Shown one piece after another: positions 42,301 to 54,373 of a stretch of 64,000 nucleotides of DNA. Made by a program: the position numbers and the translations under genes. The DNA is from Taiwanofungus camphoratus (Eukaryota; Basidiomycota; Agaricomycetes; Polyporales; Taiwanofungaceae), in the NCBI GenBank assembly GCA_003999685.1, contig CP021222.1, positions 2,046,001 through 2,110,000 of the forward strand, read 5' to 3'. The notes under the pieces were generated by a model. That model was not told the origin of the DNA, did not search any database, and was given only the letters and a program-made list of their open reading frames with translations. Every line of letters starts with the position of its first letter. Position 1 is the stretch's first letter.

Positions 42301-45300
42301 CAGACTGAACTTCCAGGGGACACCGCCAATGTTCCGCCTGTCCCGCTCTTCCAGCTCCATGATGAGGAAGCCAACCAAGCGGACATTGATGAAGGAGGGA
42401 ACGGATCATCTTCTGAGGATGACACCAAGAAGTCTTTTGACTTCACAGGGGAGTTACAGAAACTCAACGAGTCTGGTGCCTCGGACAGGCGCAGCTTCGT
42501 GGAGCAGTTGGAAAATGCTTTCCGTACCCCTGCAAGGATTGAACTCGGTTATGGCTTAGGTGAGCAGTTAGGCCTCAAGGAGAAATTTTTGGCGGTACCT
42601 CCAGTGCCGGCTCTTCCGCCTGCTTTCCGTTGCGCCCCACCAGAAGATGTAGCCCCGCAGAGCGATCCAGACCCGGAAGGCCGATCAGCTCTGTATGACG
42701 ATTTGATGAGCCCTCCATGCCTGGATTCTGGTGTTTCTGAGGATTTTCGATTCTTCATGGACGAAGGGACGGAGGACGAATGTAGAGTTTATCCGGCAAG
42801 TACGCGTTCTGGCTCCATGCGCTCTAAGGCATCAGACGGGTAGTTGAACGTCGATTTCAAGTTCGGCGGCAAGCCATCTGTTCCTGAGACTGTTGAGGAG
42901 AGGCAGGCAAAGCCTATGACATTGTCAGATATTATCCCGCCACTGTCTCACATTCGCTCTCCATCTCAGCCGTCCGATGTCGAGGAGGACAGTTCTGTGC
43001 TCAGATCTATCATGGCGAAGGCATCAGAGATTGCACCAGCCGTTCCCCGGCCTCGACTTCATTCTGATTCCAGCTCCAAACGACGTGCACGAGAGGTAAG
43101 GCAAGTTCCACAAACCTCTGAGTCCCATTCGAGTCATTCTCGAAATGCATCTGAAGCGAGTTTCACTGGTTTTGAATCTTTCGACGAGGTTAGACGAGGG
43201 TTCGAATTTGGTCCCAATCAACCAGCATTCTATCCGTCTCCAGGTGCATTTTCGCGACCGACGCATGGGCGGGAAGATTCGGTATTCAGCATCGCATCTG
43301 AATCGTCGTATGGTGCTGTCGTGCACTCTGGCTCCGCGGATCCATTTGGCTATGGTCCCAGTCGTCCTCCGTCGATCGACGCGATGTTAATGTCCATGTC
43401 AGTAGATGACACATTCTCCTTCATCCACAGAGACTACCGTCGTCAACGTGTGGACAGCGACGCCTCGAGCTTTTACTTCCGAGCTCCTGGATCTACCCAG
43501 GTGTCATATCCTTCCAGGCGTGGTCATCGTCGTCATGAGTCCGGCATGTCTATCGCGTCAAACGGACCGCCGATCAGTTTATACAATCGTAGCTTCGGGG
43601 CACACAGACGGAATGACTCTGGTACCAGTGTCAGCTCTGTGGCGCACTCGTATGCTATGTATGGTGCTCATGGGGGTCGTGCGGCGTGGGCTCGTCATCG
43701 CCACGACGCTTCGATCGATTCGCAGTGGAGTGACTTCTCAGCGCATCGGCTTGGTCGTCCTGGGCTAGGAGACAAGATGTTCGATAACGATCATGGCATG
43801 CCCCTCACCGCAATATCAGCCTCTCCGCCTGAGAGCGTCGCGGGTGAATCGCTCAATCACCGCCCGTCTTGGGAGTCATTCTCAGACGAGGCCAGGAAGT
43901 CGTTCATGGATGGTTCACTATTCGAAAAGACCACAAACCGGACATCGGTCTCCTCAGATTCGGTCTTTGGTTGCGATCAATCTTATTCGCAACATGGTCA
44001 TCAGCTACCGACTCATCAGTTCCACCCTCTTTCCATGATGAGCAAAGCAAGTGTACATAGTCCACGGAAGGAAGATGACACAATGATCACTGTAAGTTTC
44101 TCTATTTACATTTTATGAATCAATCTGATGTGTCTCGATAGATGCTAGACGGTGATCGCGTTCGTCGTCGGTCAATTAGCTGGTTGATTGGGACTTCTCC
44201 TTGTGTCAGGGTTGAGAAAATGCAGCGCTCAGCGCTGCCCCAGGCTGTTCTTCAATTCAGGCAGGAAGATGTCCAGAAGGTTGACTCTCCAAACAAAACG
44301 AGACTGATAGAGAAGCCTTCAATCGCCTCTACATCATCTCGTCAATTCGGTGGAGAACGGATGATCATGGCACGCAAGGGGCTCTTAGAACGGCAGAGTC
44401 TAGAGGATAGTGCTTTCATGGCTCACGGAGAGGATCTACTCGTGTCTTGTGAGTCGCAATCATTGTATTGGAAACATGCCCCGTTCATGTATACTAATAT
44501 GACATTGAAGTACGCTCGCGTTCCATCTTCTCTCGACCTGAACCTGGCTCACGGTCGCGTTCAAGCACTGTCTCCAGTTCGGGAGCTGAGACGCCTCCCT
44601 TGTCGAGTTCAGATGGTTCTTCCCAGTCTAGCGGTTCACAATCTAGCATTGATCTTGGCCATTTAAATGCCCTCCTGACCAACTCCACGTATCCAAGTAG
44701 TGGTGTCGCAAGTGCCAGAGCCAGAGCCAGAGCTCGAGGTACTGGGCACTGTCATCGTATTTCTCAGGCACGTGCATCACGATCATCGGTTTATGAGATT
44801 ATCCAGGAGGAATCCTCTGTGGCAAGTTCACCATCTCCTATCAAGCCATTAGGGCCGGAGACAGCTTCTCCTCTCGTCTGTGACTCAGTCTTCATTGTTG
44901 ATGGTGACACTGAATCCATGCCGAGCGATTGGGACGAGGAGCATGGCATAACAACCTTGCAAAGGTATTATGCCCTGCGAGATGAGGCACAGGAAACAGT
45001 GGTTGAGAGCAAACAGACCTGGGTGGACACCCCGTTCTCAATTTTCGCAGTCCAATGTGAGTGTCGAGCGTCTTCGTCTAGTCCTCTGCTGAATTTCATA
45101 TTGCAGCTTTCCATCCTCCCAGAAACCGAGGGGGAATGCGAGCAATGCTAGAGCATTCCCAAAAGAATTACGGACCACTTCCCTCGGACCTCCATCCTCG
45201 TCGTGTTCGTTCTCGCACTTCATCAAGAGCGTCGCCGTACCCTATCCGAATCATAAGGTCGTCACTATCTCCCGAACAGTCGTGACGGTCGGTTGGGGAG

Positions 45301-45618
45301 CTTCCTCACGACGTTCCTACCAGCGAACATCTCGCAATATCCTCTCAAGCTGTCCTTCAAAAGGTTCCTGTCAACGGCAATGTCAAGACAGTCTCCCCAC
45401 CAGCCGCTCTGGAGGTGATCAAACCTTTTACACCCTTCGCCATTGATTTCGAGCCATCCAAGCTGGGCAAGAACCTCGGCCAGCCGCCCCTTCCTACACA
45501 CCCACGAGCGACATCTAGTGCTCGTTGCACCACTCATGGTCGGTCTAAACGCAGTACAGGAAAGTTCAATTCCAATGATCAGAAGGAGAACGTCAGTCAA
45601 GGAACGCCCTTTATGTAA
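39360..45618 (+). pseudogene. Large Ser/Pro-rich protein relic, family not recognised
   Basis: Long consecutive frames joined by short canonical introns (40024-40074; one starting near 41273; 44093-44141; about 44449-44510; about 45058-45107) encode a very Ser-rich, low-complexity protein of roughly 1,900 codons. It has a K-E-K-E-K run near 40440-40520, many R-x-x-S-like stretches and a segment with S-W-L-I-G-T-S-P near 44170. In-frame stops occur at 39693 (TGA), 41446 (TAG), 42247 (TGA), 42841 (TAG) and 45283 (TGA). A frameshift lies near 40215-40230. The stops are isolated in otherwise well-kept sequence and fit C to T or G to A changes. The 5' end is not found. No enzymatic domain is visible. 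Confidence 0.7.
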
Positions 45619-45946
45619 GATTCTTTGCACGTAACACAATACCATTTCTCATGACTTTGCAAGTCCCTCTGAGACTCTCAGACTCAATCGCCTTTTGACG
45701 TCTTTGCACACGAGTATATGTAGCGGTTCTGATAGTGGGGTCATAGGGGTCGGTTAGGTACGTCAGATGCTCTTTCACTTACGTGACTTCTCTTCTAAGT
45801 GTGTTCTATTACTCTTTACTTATTCTTAGAAAGCTACGAGAATCAAGGCCTAGTCATCAGGCGCAAATGCTGGTGGCAAATTGTGTACGCACTGTATATA
45901 TTTACACTAGCATGAGAAGGCCCGTAGTCCCAACTCCCATTTCTCG
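45619..45946. other. Intergenic sequence after the Ser-rich relic
   Basis: About 330 bp, AT-richer than its neighbours. I see no gene, repeat or RNA structure here. Confidence 0.4.
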
Positions 45947-46718
45947 ATGCAACGCTCCACTGACACAACCCGTTCTCAGCCCAACAACAATCCATCAGGG
46001 CTATTGACGGACGTATGGATGAATGGTCCACACAGAAGCTTAGCCGTAACAGCGATATCTGTCCCAGAATCGGACTCTTTTGTACGTGATTCAAAGTATA
46101 TAGGAAGTGTCTTCACACTTACAAGAAGTCATTCACAGATACATCTCTCCGCTACTGATCTGGTCGTCCCACCTGACAGACGGCTCAACCATCCTGTCAT
46201 CCTTGCGAAAATGACCGAAGCACAGCAACAATTATTAAAGGATTTTTTTGACCTTTTGCATTCCTCTGTCACGAGAGCTCACAGACGGGTGGATTGGTGT
46301 CATGTCTGGCACATGCTACAATCTGTTGTTCTTCAAGACAATTGTGAACATGAGCTAGATTCATTTCTGAAGTGGGTCCGAATTGAATATTTTGTAAGCT
46401 TACATTTATCTCTCAAGATGTTACGTCTGAGATAAGAACAAATTTAGAGGCTGTTGCACGCTGACTCAAACATGAACGCAGATTCATCTACTGCGGTGTC
46501 TGTCAATTTGAAATCTGATACTAGTACTACTGTCGAAAACGAGGAGAATTCTCTAGGTAGCTGCACTAATGAAGATATGGACTTACCTCAGCTATTGACG
46601 CCATCAGACTTGGGTGAAGAGGATGAGATTGATGGCAGATTTGAATGTACGTAGAGTACAATTTCTCCATTATTACGTGAATCACAGTGAGGTTCGGGCA
46701 TCTTCGCCTCGTGTAAAT
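45947..46718 (+). CDS. Small hypothetical gene with two introns
   Basis: The ATG at 45947 opens a frame ending in an intron with GTAAGC donor and TTTAG acceptor (46394-46447, 54 nt, phase 0). A second exon, acidic and Ser/Thr-rich, ends at a GTACGT donor (46647). A third short exon after CACAG at 46687 reaches TAA. The product would be about 225 residues. It contains M-T-E-A-Q-Q-Q-L-L-K-D-F-F-D-L-L and W-C-H-V-W-H-M-L-Q. I recognise no family. It lies just upstream of the hAT gene and could be a hAT-borne second gene or a host remnant. Confidence 0.35.
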
Positions 46719-49245
46719 CTTGCGGAAGGTGTGTGGCTTGCCAGGCATTTTTGCCATATATACTGAGATGTTACTTGTAAGTTAGGTGCAATACTACTAA
46801 CATGGCTAAGCACCAAAATGGACATGGCAGACACAGCCGCAAAACTCGTATAGCATCCTCTAAGGCCTCGTCAGAAGAGGATTTTAACCTTGATGTATCT
46901 GGCGGATCCGAGTCATCTTGAAGAGAGATGATGCAGAGCAAGAATCCCCAGCCTCATCCCCGTGGTCATCTGGATTCCGCAGCTGCAACTGCAACTGGTT
47001 CAGTTGCCGATTCTGAACCTACTCCTCCTAGTTCTAGAAGCGCGGCCCATGACATTAATTTCTTTTTTGAGAAAGTAGCTCCTCACGACAGAAATGACAA
47101 GACCAAGCGAACTGTTTGTAAGCTGTGCAAGTAAGTCAATTCAGAACGTATTGAAGCTAAAGTTCAACTAATATTGTTATGACGGCTTAAAAAGACAGTC
47201 ACACGAGTCTACCTTGTCAACATGGCCCGAGAGCCGTAGATACACGTTCTCAACCTCAACCTCAAACACATCCTTACGCGTTCACTTGGAGAGATATCAT
47301 GAAGATATCTACTTATCGAAGTGTACCGAGTTCGGCTGGTTGATGCAACTGCCGAAGAGAAGGGAGCGCGAAAAGGAGGCCAAGGCTCTCTCAGTGAAGG
47401 CGGAGCAACTCGCAGCCATCAACCAGAGTGGTGTCAGTCGGGGGTTATTCTCTTTGTCGGAATTTCACCAGCACCTAATAAGATTCATAGTTGCTGATGA
47501 CCAAGTACAGAGTCAATTTATTATTTCTGCTTCCCAGTGCTAATAAAAGTTATCTAGTCACTTAATGTTGTCCAATGCCCAGAATTCCGCAGTCTTCTCC
47601 TATACCTGCGTGAAGATCTGCAGGAGAAAGATATACCCCGTCGCACGAAGGTTCGTGAGTTGATAATCAAAGCTTGGAAGATAGGGTTTGATATGCTTAA
47701 GGATGATCTCACGGTACGTTTTCAAAACCATTTGCGTACTTATGGCACGCTCACAGCTGTGCTTCCCAGCATGCGATCGGCAAAATCAGCTTCACTCTGG
47801 ACATTTGGTCTGATCAAAGACGTCGCCCATACCTTTGCCTCACAGGTCACTGGATAGCCAGGGACAAGTTAACAAAATCTCTACTTCTAAAAGCAGGTCT
47901 GCTGGCCTTCCATCGTATATTCGGAAAACACGATGGAAAAAACCTTGCCAAGATTGTTTTAAAGCTGCTTGATCGTGCAGGCGTGACTGTCAAGGTAAGC
48001 ACCCCACTCCCTTAGTCAGCTCCATTGTTGACCGCTCAAAACACGTTCAGATCGGACATTTTACACTCGACAACGCCAGTAACAATGAAACATTCCTTAA
48101 GGAGTTTGAGACCTTGCTTCGCCCTCGAGAGATTATCTTCGATAGCCAGGATAATCGAATTATGTGTTTTGCTCACGTTATCAATATTGCTTGTCAACAT
48201 GTCATTGATGAAATGACAGATAACAAGCACCCTGACATGAACACTGACGATTCTGATTCAGAGCTCTCGACGGACTCTCTTGTCACCCATCAACGTGAAC
48301 GCGAGCGTCATCCAATTGCACTGGGTCGCGCAATCGTGCAAGCATTACGTTCTTCTGGAAAGCGTCGTGACGACTTCGATGATCTGATCAGTAACGGTAA
48401 TGCGAAGGGCTGGTTCCAGGTCGGTGACCCTCCTATCATAGTTCGAGTGCCCCCACTCCAACTATTGAGAGACGTCAAGACTCGTTGGGACTCAGTATAT
48501 TATATGATTAGACGTTTACTTGAATTGCGTCCGGTAAGCTCATCCTGCGACTTGTAATTTGCGGCTCTCATTGTCTCTAAATAGGCAATTGATCATTTCG
48601 TTGAGAGCCCTAATCAGAAGGACCTGTCACAACTCAAATTGACTGAGTTGCAGTGGTCTGCATTAACTGATTTCGGAGTTATCTTATGTGTGAGTTTTGC
48701 GTTATAGCTTCACTCAAGCACCACTGACAGCCTGAGCAAATTTCAAGATTCCCCATCGTGTACAACAGATCATGTCTAGTGAACTCAATCCAATTCTGTC
48801 AGGCTCGATTCCGTCATTTGAGACCTTTATGACGAGTTGGGAGCGACTTGCTGAGAAGAAACCTCATCTCGGAACATTCACCAAAGTCGGATTAAAATGG
48901 GCAACAAAATACTATTCTCGCATGGATTGTACACGTGCATACATCATTTCAATGCGTGAGTTTTCTATTCTATCATTGATTTTATCCTTATTCTTATGCC
49001 GGAGGGCATAGTTCTAAACCCCACTGTGCGTTTGTCTTGGATTCACAACCATTGGGAGGACAGCTACGTTACTGATGCGGTTTTCAAAATCAAATCCATG
49101 GTATGACTTACTTTTACTCAAACCCTGGTAAATCCTGACTTATAAAAAATTAGATGAACGAATACCGTGAACGGGCAGAGCATGCCAGAACAATGCGTGA
49201 TACAGATGTGGGCAGGGCCAGTGGGACCAATCGGTCCAATCCCAC

Positions 49246-49747
49246 TGTTACCGGGGGGTTCACCCTGATAATGCTGCAGAAGCTTGGAGCGGTGTGCAGC
49301 GAAGGGTCGAAGAGGAACGACGGTGACGACGAGTCACAGTCCTCGGTGGTCTTCAACTACAAGCCCTATGTAGTCGCGATAGTCTTTCACGGGCTTCTTG
49401 CGGTGCAAAGGGATGTGAGAAAGACTAGCGTGTATTGGTACTAATGCGTAGTACACTTTAGGAAGGATGAACGAAGAGAATACGACTAAGGGAACCTCCA
49501 ACAGTGGGACCCCCTTCTTATACTGCCACCGCCAACCCCCAGGTATACTAGCAGCCCCCCAGAGACCGCATAAGGTGAGAGGAGTCAGCGGCCCGAAAGT
49601 ACATAACTACCATGGCGTAAGCGGGGACGGTCGCCCCGTCAGTCAATCTGGGTAAGTAAGGTGTGGAAGGGATGCCGCGCGTCCATGGTGTGACAAACAG
49701 AGGGAAAGAAAAAACGAACACGTCTCTAGTCCTACCCGACAGTAACA
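49246..49747 (-). repeat. 3' LTR of B''
   Basis: A 502-bp reverse B LTR, preceded on the + strand by the CCCAC duplication and followed by the complement of the polypurine tract (49748-49765) and hairpin (49766-49784). Confidence 0.96.
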
Positions 49748-49788
49748 CTACCCCCGTCTCCTCTCAGGTGTCGCCCCGACACCTACCC

Positions 49789-50595
49789 TCATGACCTGGT
49801 AGCTTCCTCGTCAGGCTGCTTCGACCCACTGATTTCCGACCAGGCAGCCCCTGCCTTGGGGCATTGGTCGGTGTCGTGATCGTCAGCGAAACAATCCAGA
49901 CAGCGAGGCGGGACGAAGGGCTCAACAGCCGGCTCCCCCAGTCGTGGCCGGTGGATGCAATCAGCAGCAACGTGATCGAGGCCCATGCAGAACTCACAGG
50001 CCCCAGCCCATCGGTCCAGGGGGCGGCACTCGGGGTGGAGACAAACTGTCCATTCGTCCTGCGTGGAGGGGGCTGGGCGCGTGATGACGGAGGAGGGTGG
50101 TAGGAGAGGCTCGAGGGCGGAGACGACGTCGGTGCGAAGGAGGAAATTGAGATGGGAGCGCGTAGCGTTACAGGCCTGCCAGTACGATATACCAATTTCC
50201 CGGATGGGGCTGGCCCACCATTTGGCTTCGTCATGCTCTCCCTTCTCCCTCTCCCCTCTGTACCCCCTTATCACCTGATCGAGGTGTAAGACGACCTCGG
50301 CCTGATGTCGAAAAATGGCAACCTGGGCCGCAAGATCGGGCCAGACAACGAGGGCGGTGTCCACCGCCGGGCGTAGTCGTTCGTTGGCCAGCACCCATCC
50401 GAGGCGGTCGGCGGGGGTCAGAAAGTCGGCGGCGAGGCCAGATGTTGCTTGGCGAGATAGGGGGACGACAATCCCCTCGGCGAAGTTGGGGAGGTTCTGC
50501 GGTCCCCGAAGAAAGGGATTCAGTGTGCGGGCATTCCCTGCGGTGAGGATGGAGGCGGCAAGGCGGGCTCGGGCGGCGTTGGTTCGATGGGACAT
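49789..50595 (-). CDS. B'' ORF3: 268-residue protein with two zinc knuckles
   Basis: It matches the ORF at 29409 except for about two residues (for example E-P-L-L-P against E-H-L-L-P), with both C-x2-C-x4-H-x4-C knuckles intact. It overlaps the pol C-terminus. Intactness in both young copies indicates it is a regular part of the family. Confidence 0.82.
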   Translation of the reverse strand: MSHRTNAARARLAASILTAGNARTLNPFLRGPQNLPNFAEGIVVPLSRQATSGLAADFLTPADRLGWVLANERLRPAVDTALVVWPDLAAQVAIFRHQAEVVLHLDQVIRGYRGEREKGEHDEAKWWASPIREIGISYWQACNATRSHLNFLLRTDVVSALEPLLPPSSVITRPAPSTQDEWTVCLHPECRPLDRWAGACEFCMGLDHVAADCIHRPRLGEPAVEPFVPPRCLDCFADDHDTDQCPKAGAAWSEISGSKQPDEEATRS

Positions 50596-53500
50596 GGTGG
50601 GAGGTGGCTTTGAAGTGCTGCGGAATGACTCCTTGCAGGGCAGTTGAACGGTTGTCGACTGGGTTGATGCCTAGGTGGTTTGCCTTCTTATAACGCCTCA
50701 GCAGGTCAGGGGAATGCCGTAGATCATCTTCCTTCTGCCAGGTGCTGGCAGAGACCGGCCATCCCTTCCATTTGATGAGAAACTCCCATTTCCCACGTCG
50801 GGCACGATGCCCGCGGAGGGCCTCGACTTCGTACTCTTCTTCCCCCTCGACCAGATCAGGTGGTGGTTTCAGAAAGTTGGGTCCGTGTTCCGCCGTCTCC
50901 CTGTATGGGGTGAGCAGCGATGCATGGAACACCGGGTGAATCTTCCAGGTTTTCGGGAGCTGTAACTTGTACGTCAGTGGCCCCTTGACTTCCGTGATCT
51001 TGAAGGGTCCAAGCCGCTTTGGGTCAAATTTCCGACTTATTGTCCTTAGCCGGAGGTTCGTGGCTTCTAGCCAAACCTTGTCGCCTTCCTGGAAAGGTTT
51101 CCAGGGAAAAGGGGTTCGTTCCTCCATCAGCTTCTGGGCTAGCTCTTGCGCTGCAAGAGCCTCTTTGCGGGATTCGGAGATCCGGGTCAGGCGGTCTTGG
51201 AGCGTGGGGTATTTGTCGGAGGGTCGTGGAGATCCGATGGCCTTCGGGTCGTACCCCATGGTGAGCTTGAATGGCGATTCCTTCCTTCCAGCATGCGGCA
51301 CCTGGTTGTGTGCGAATTCGAACTCGGGGATGTGTTTGACCCAGGTGTGGGGGTCATTTGCGCATAGGATTCTCCAGGCCGCCTCCAGTTCCTGGTTGAC
51401 CCGTTCTGTACTCCCATCTGATTGGGGGTGGTAGGCAGTGGACATTGCCGCCTTGACTCCTGTCAGCTTACACCATTCTCGAAATGCAGCCGCTGCGAAC
51501 TGTGGTCCTCGGTCGGATATCATCCGGTCAGGTAGGCCATATCGCCTGTATACATTGAGGTGTAGGGCCTCTGCCGTCCCTACCGCGTCTATGTTCTTGG
51601 TGCAGGGTATGAGCACGATGCCCTTGGTGAGTTCTCTGTCAACCACTACCATGAGTGCATTGAAGCCCTGTGACTCTGGTAGGTCAGTGATGAAGTCTAC
51701 TGATATGTGCGAGAATGGCCTTGAGTTCGGCTCTGTGGGGATGGCCATCAGGGGGGGTTTCGTTGGGTGTGTGTTGATCTTGCTCTCCTGGCATTTGGCG
51801 CACCCCTCAACATATTTCTCGATGAATGAAGACATTCCATGCCAGAACCAGTCCCTTCGGGCGATGGCCATTGTACCTTGTGCCCCTGGGTGTGCCATTG
51901 CTGGTGTGTCATGACAGAGTTGAATGACTTCTCGGCGCAGATCATCATCAGGGGGTACGTAAACTCTGTTTTTGTATAAAATTAGTCCCTCCTGAATGTC
52001 CCAGTCTGCCAGCTTTGTGTGCGCAAAGCCTGTGCCCTTGAATGGCGGTACCTTCCCCCGTTTTAAAGCGTCAATCGTCTCGATGACCATCCTGTCACGG
52101 GTACGACATTCACGTATCTTTTCGATGATTGCAGTGTTGGTGGCGTTGACAAAGAGGTCTGTCGGTAACAGGATGACATCTTCGTTGTCATGTTTCCCTC
52201 CTGGGTGGTCAGGTCGCCGGGAGAGTGCATCGGCGACTATGAGTCGACTGCCTTTCTTGTTTAATAGTTGCAGGTCAAATTGCGACAGGAATAACTGCCA
52301 TCGGGCCTGGCGTCGGTTGAGTCGTTGTGCTTCTCGGAAATAGGTGAGGTTCTTGTGGTCGGTGATCACCGTGACCGGATGTCCACTTCCTTCAAGGTGG
52401 TGGCGCCATTCCTCGAGTGCTCGGACAATGGCCAGCAGCTCTCTGTCATATACTTGATAATTCCGCTCCGCTTCTTTCAGGCTCTTCGAGAGGAAAGCTA
52501 TAGGGTGTAGCCGCCCTTCTTCATCAAGTTGTTGCAGCACTGCACCAGTGGCTACCAGAGAGGCGTCGGCCTCAATGGTGAATGGTTTGGACGGGTCGGG
52601 CATGCGAAGGATAGGCATGCTCTGGAAACACCGTTTGAGCTCGTCGAAGGCCTCCTGGCAGGCTTTGGTCCAGTTCCACTCCGCGCATTTCTTCTTGATG
52701 ACATTCAAGGGGTGAGCGATGTGGGAGAAGTTGTGGATGAAGCGTCGGTAGTAGTTGGCGAGACCCATGAATCGTTCCACATCCTTGACCCTAGTAGGAA
52801 TGGGCCAATCTGCGATTCCTGCCAGTTTGTCCTTGTCCATGTGCACCTGTCCAGGTGAGATGGTCATTCCCAAGAAGTCAACTTCGACGACATCGAACGC
52901 GCATTTCTCTGGCTTGACAAATAGATCCCATTCCTGCAGCCGTTGTAGGACGCGTCTGGTTCGTTCTCGGTGGGCTTCCATATTGTCGGAGAAAATGAGG
53001 ATGTCGTCCATATAGATCGCGATCCACCCCTCGGCCAGCATGTCCTGGAACGCGTCATTCATCATTCGCTGAAACGTGGCCGGCGAGTTGCACATCCCAA
53101 AGAACATGACAGTGGGTTCGACGATCTTGTCCTGATTCCTATGTTTGACCATGAATGCTCCTTTCCATTGATCGCCCTCTCTGATCCGGACGTTGTTGTA
53201 CCCGTTTCGGAGGTCTAATTTAGTGAACACAGTGGCCCTTTGGAGCCTGTCGATTAGCTCTCCTATGAGGGGTAAGGGGTAGGCATCTTTGATCGTGCCC
53301 TTGTTCAGGTATCGGTAGTCCTGGCACGGGCGCAAGGTACCATCCTTTTTTTTGACAAAAAAGGCTGGTGACGCCATTGGTGAGTTTGATTCTCGGAGAT
53401 AGCCCTTGGCCAGGTTTTCTTCCAAAAATTTGTCCATCGCTGCCTGTTCATTTGGAGACAAAGGAATTACGGCGCATTTCCTGGGGACAAAGTCTGGCCT

Positions 53501-54367
53501 TAATTCGATGGCATGGTCCCAGGGCTTGGATTCTGGGAACCGGTTGGCAGCCTCCTTTTCGAACAACCGTTTATAGTCCCACAGGTATTCTGGGACAAGG
53601 TCTTCTACGGATGGGGGTGGGTCCTTGGGGATCACCAATTCCGTGAGCTCTGGGACATCCCATACCATATGTGGGGAGTCAGGGAGGCGTGTTAGTCGAT
53701 TGAGTCCTAGTTGTGTGGGCTTTAGGGCCTGCAGTAGCCCGTCTTCACGTACGAGCGGCTGCCCTTTCTGTTGGAAGATCCCCAGAACCCCTTCTCCTCG
53801 TGTGTAAGCACACATTATGTCCGAAAGCTCCTCATCGTCTTCATGAATGGAAGCTCGACACAGGGGAATTCCGTCTGTCGTGGGTTGGCTCATGATCCAG
53901 GCATAGTATCCTTGCCATTCTGTGAGTCGAGCTTGGTCAATCTCGAGTGTTCCTTCTACCCAGTCGATGCGTGGGTTGACTTGTGCGAGCCAGGGGTTGC
54001 CGAGTACTACATCGAGCGTTCCAATGTTTGAGACATAAAAGTTGGTTGGGATGTCGTTCCCTTCTAATCGTATGCTCCCTTCGACTCTGTGGGTAATCGG
54101 TCCCCCTTTGTTTGTAGAGCCGTCAATGGTGGTTGAGGTTACTGTCCTGGGAAGCGGTCGAGTGGGGAGTCCCCACTTCCTTACAAAGTCGGGGTGAATT
54201 AGGTTGGCGTCAGCCCCACTATCCAATAGGGGGCATGCAGCGACGGCTTTCTCTCCTACGACGATGTAACCTGGTAGATAAAGTGTATTGCGCTTGCGCG
54301 TTCCGGTAATTACATTTCGTACAGAGAGCTTAGGCGACTCGTGCGTCACGTCGGGTCGCCTTACAGA
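50231..54367 (-). CDS. pol: B'' Pol: protease, RT, RNase H, integrase, chromodomain
   Basis: It is the same as the copy at 25637, with a handful of substitutions such as D for N in G-Y-D-P-K-A and C for R in K-K-K-C-A-E-W. Protease D-S-G-A-D, RT Y-M-D-D, integrase and chromodomain are all present. It is entered by -1 slippage at the heptamer whose complement is 54367-54373. Confidence 0.95.
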   Translation of the reverse strand, partial: SVRRPDVTHESPKLSVRNVITGTRKRNTLYLPGYIVVGEKAVAACPLLDSGADANLIHPDFVRKWGLPTRPLPRTVTSTTIDGSTNKGGPITHRVEGSIRLEGNDIPTNFYVSNIGTLDVVLGNPWLAQVNPRIDWVEGTLEIDQARLTEWQGYYAWIMSQPTTDGIPLCRASIHEDDEELSDIMCAYTRGEGVLGIFQQKGQPLVREDGLLQALKPTQLGLNRLTRLPDSPHMVWDVPELTELVIPKDPPPSVEDLVPEYLWDYKRLFEKEAANRFPESKPWDHAIELRPDFVPRKCAVIPLSPNEQAAMDKFLEENLAKGYLRESNSPMASPAFFVKKKDGTLRPCQDYRYLNKGTIKDAYPLPLIGELIDRLQRATVFTKLDLRNGYNNVRIREGDQWKGAFMVKHRNQDKIVEPTVMFFGMCNSPATFQRMMNDAFQDMLAEGWIAIYMDDILIFSDNMEAHRERTRRVLQRLQEWDLFVKPEKCAFDVVEVDFLGMTISPGQVHMDKDKLAGIADWPIPTRVKDVERFMGLANYYRRFIHNFSHIAHPLNVIKKKCAEWNWTKACQEAFDELKRCFQSMPILRMPDPSKPFTIEADASLVATGAVLQQLDEEGRLHPIAFLSKSLKEAERNYQVYDRELLAIVRALEEWRHHLEGSGHPVTVITDHKNLTYFREAQRLNRRQARWQLFLSQFDLQLLNKKGSRLIVADALSRRPDHPGGKHDNEDVILLPTDLFVNATNTAIIEKIRECRTRDRMVIETIDALKRGKVPPFKGTGFAHTKLADWDIQEGLILYKNRVYVPPDDDLRREVIQLCHDTPAMAHPGAQGTMAIARRDWFWHGMSSFIEKYVEGCAKCQESKINTHPTKPPLMAIPTEPNSRPFSHISVDFITDLPESQGFNALMVVVDRELTKGIVLIPCTKNIDAVGTAEALHLNVYRRYGLPDRMISDRGPQFAAAAFREWCKLTGVKAAMSTAYHPQSDGSTERVNQELEAAWRILCANDPHTWVKHIPEFEFAHNQVPHAGRKESPFKLTMGYDPKAIGSPRPSDKYPTLQDRLTRISESRKEALAAQELAQKLMEERTPFPWKPFQEGDKVWLEATNLRLRTISRKFDPKRLGPFKITEVKGPLTYKLQLPKTWKIHPVFHASLLTPYRETAEHGPNFLKPPPDLVEGEEEYEVEALRGHRARRGKWEFLIKWKGWPVSASTWQKEDDLRHSPDLLRRYKKANHLGINPVDNRSTALQGVIPQHFKATSHHVPSNQRRPSPPCRLHPHRRECPHTESLSSGTAEPPQLRRGDCRPPISPSNIWPRRRLSDPRRPPRMGAGQRTTTPGGGHRPRCLARSCGPGCHFSTSGRGRLTPRSGDKGVQRGEGEGRA

Positions 54368-54373
54368 AAATCC
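54332..54373 (-). promoter_or_regulatory. -1 frameshift signal of B''
   Basis: On the reverse strand the heptamer GGATTTT (54373-54367) is followed by a 5-nt spacer and the 7-bp stem AGGCGAC (54361-54355) / GTCGCCT (54338-54332). It is identical to the forward copy. Confidence 0.87.

Noticed and set aside
49465-49655. 62-codon frame repeated at 23130, 30349 and 56704
   Set aside because: It lies inside the B LTR in every case, opposite or parallel to the element; no domain and no independent support.
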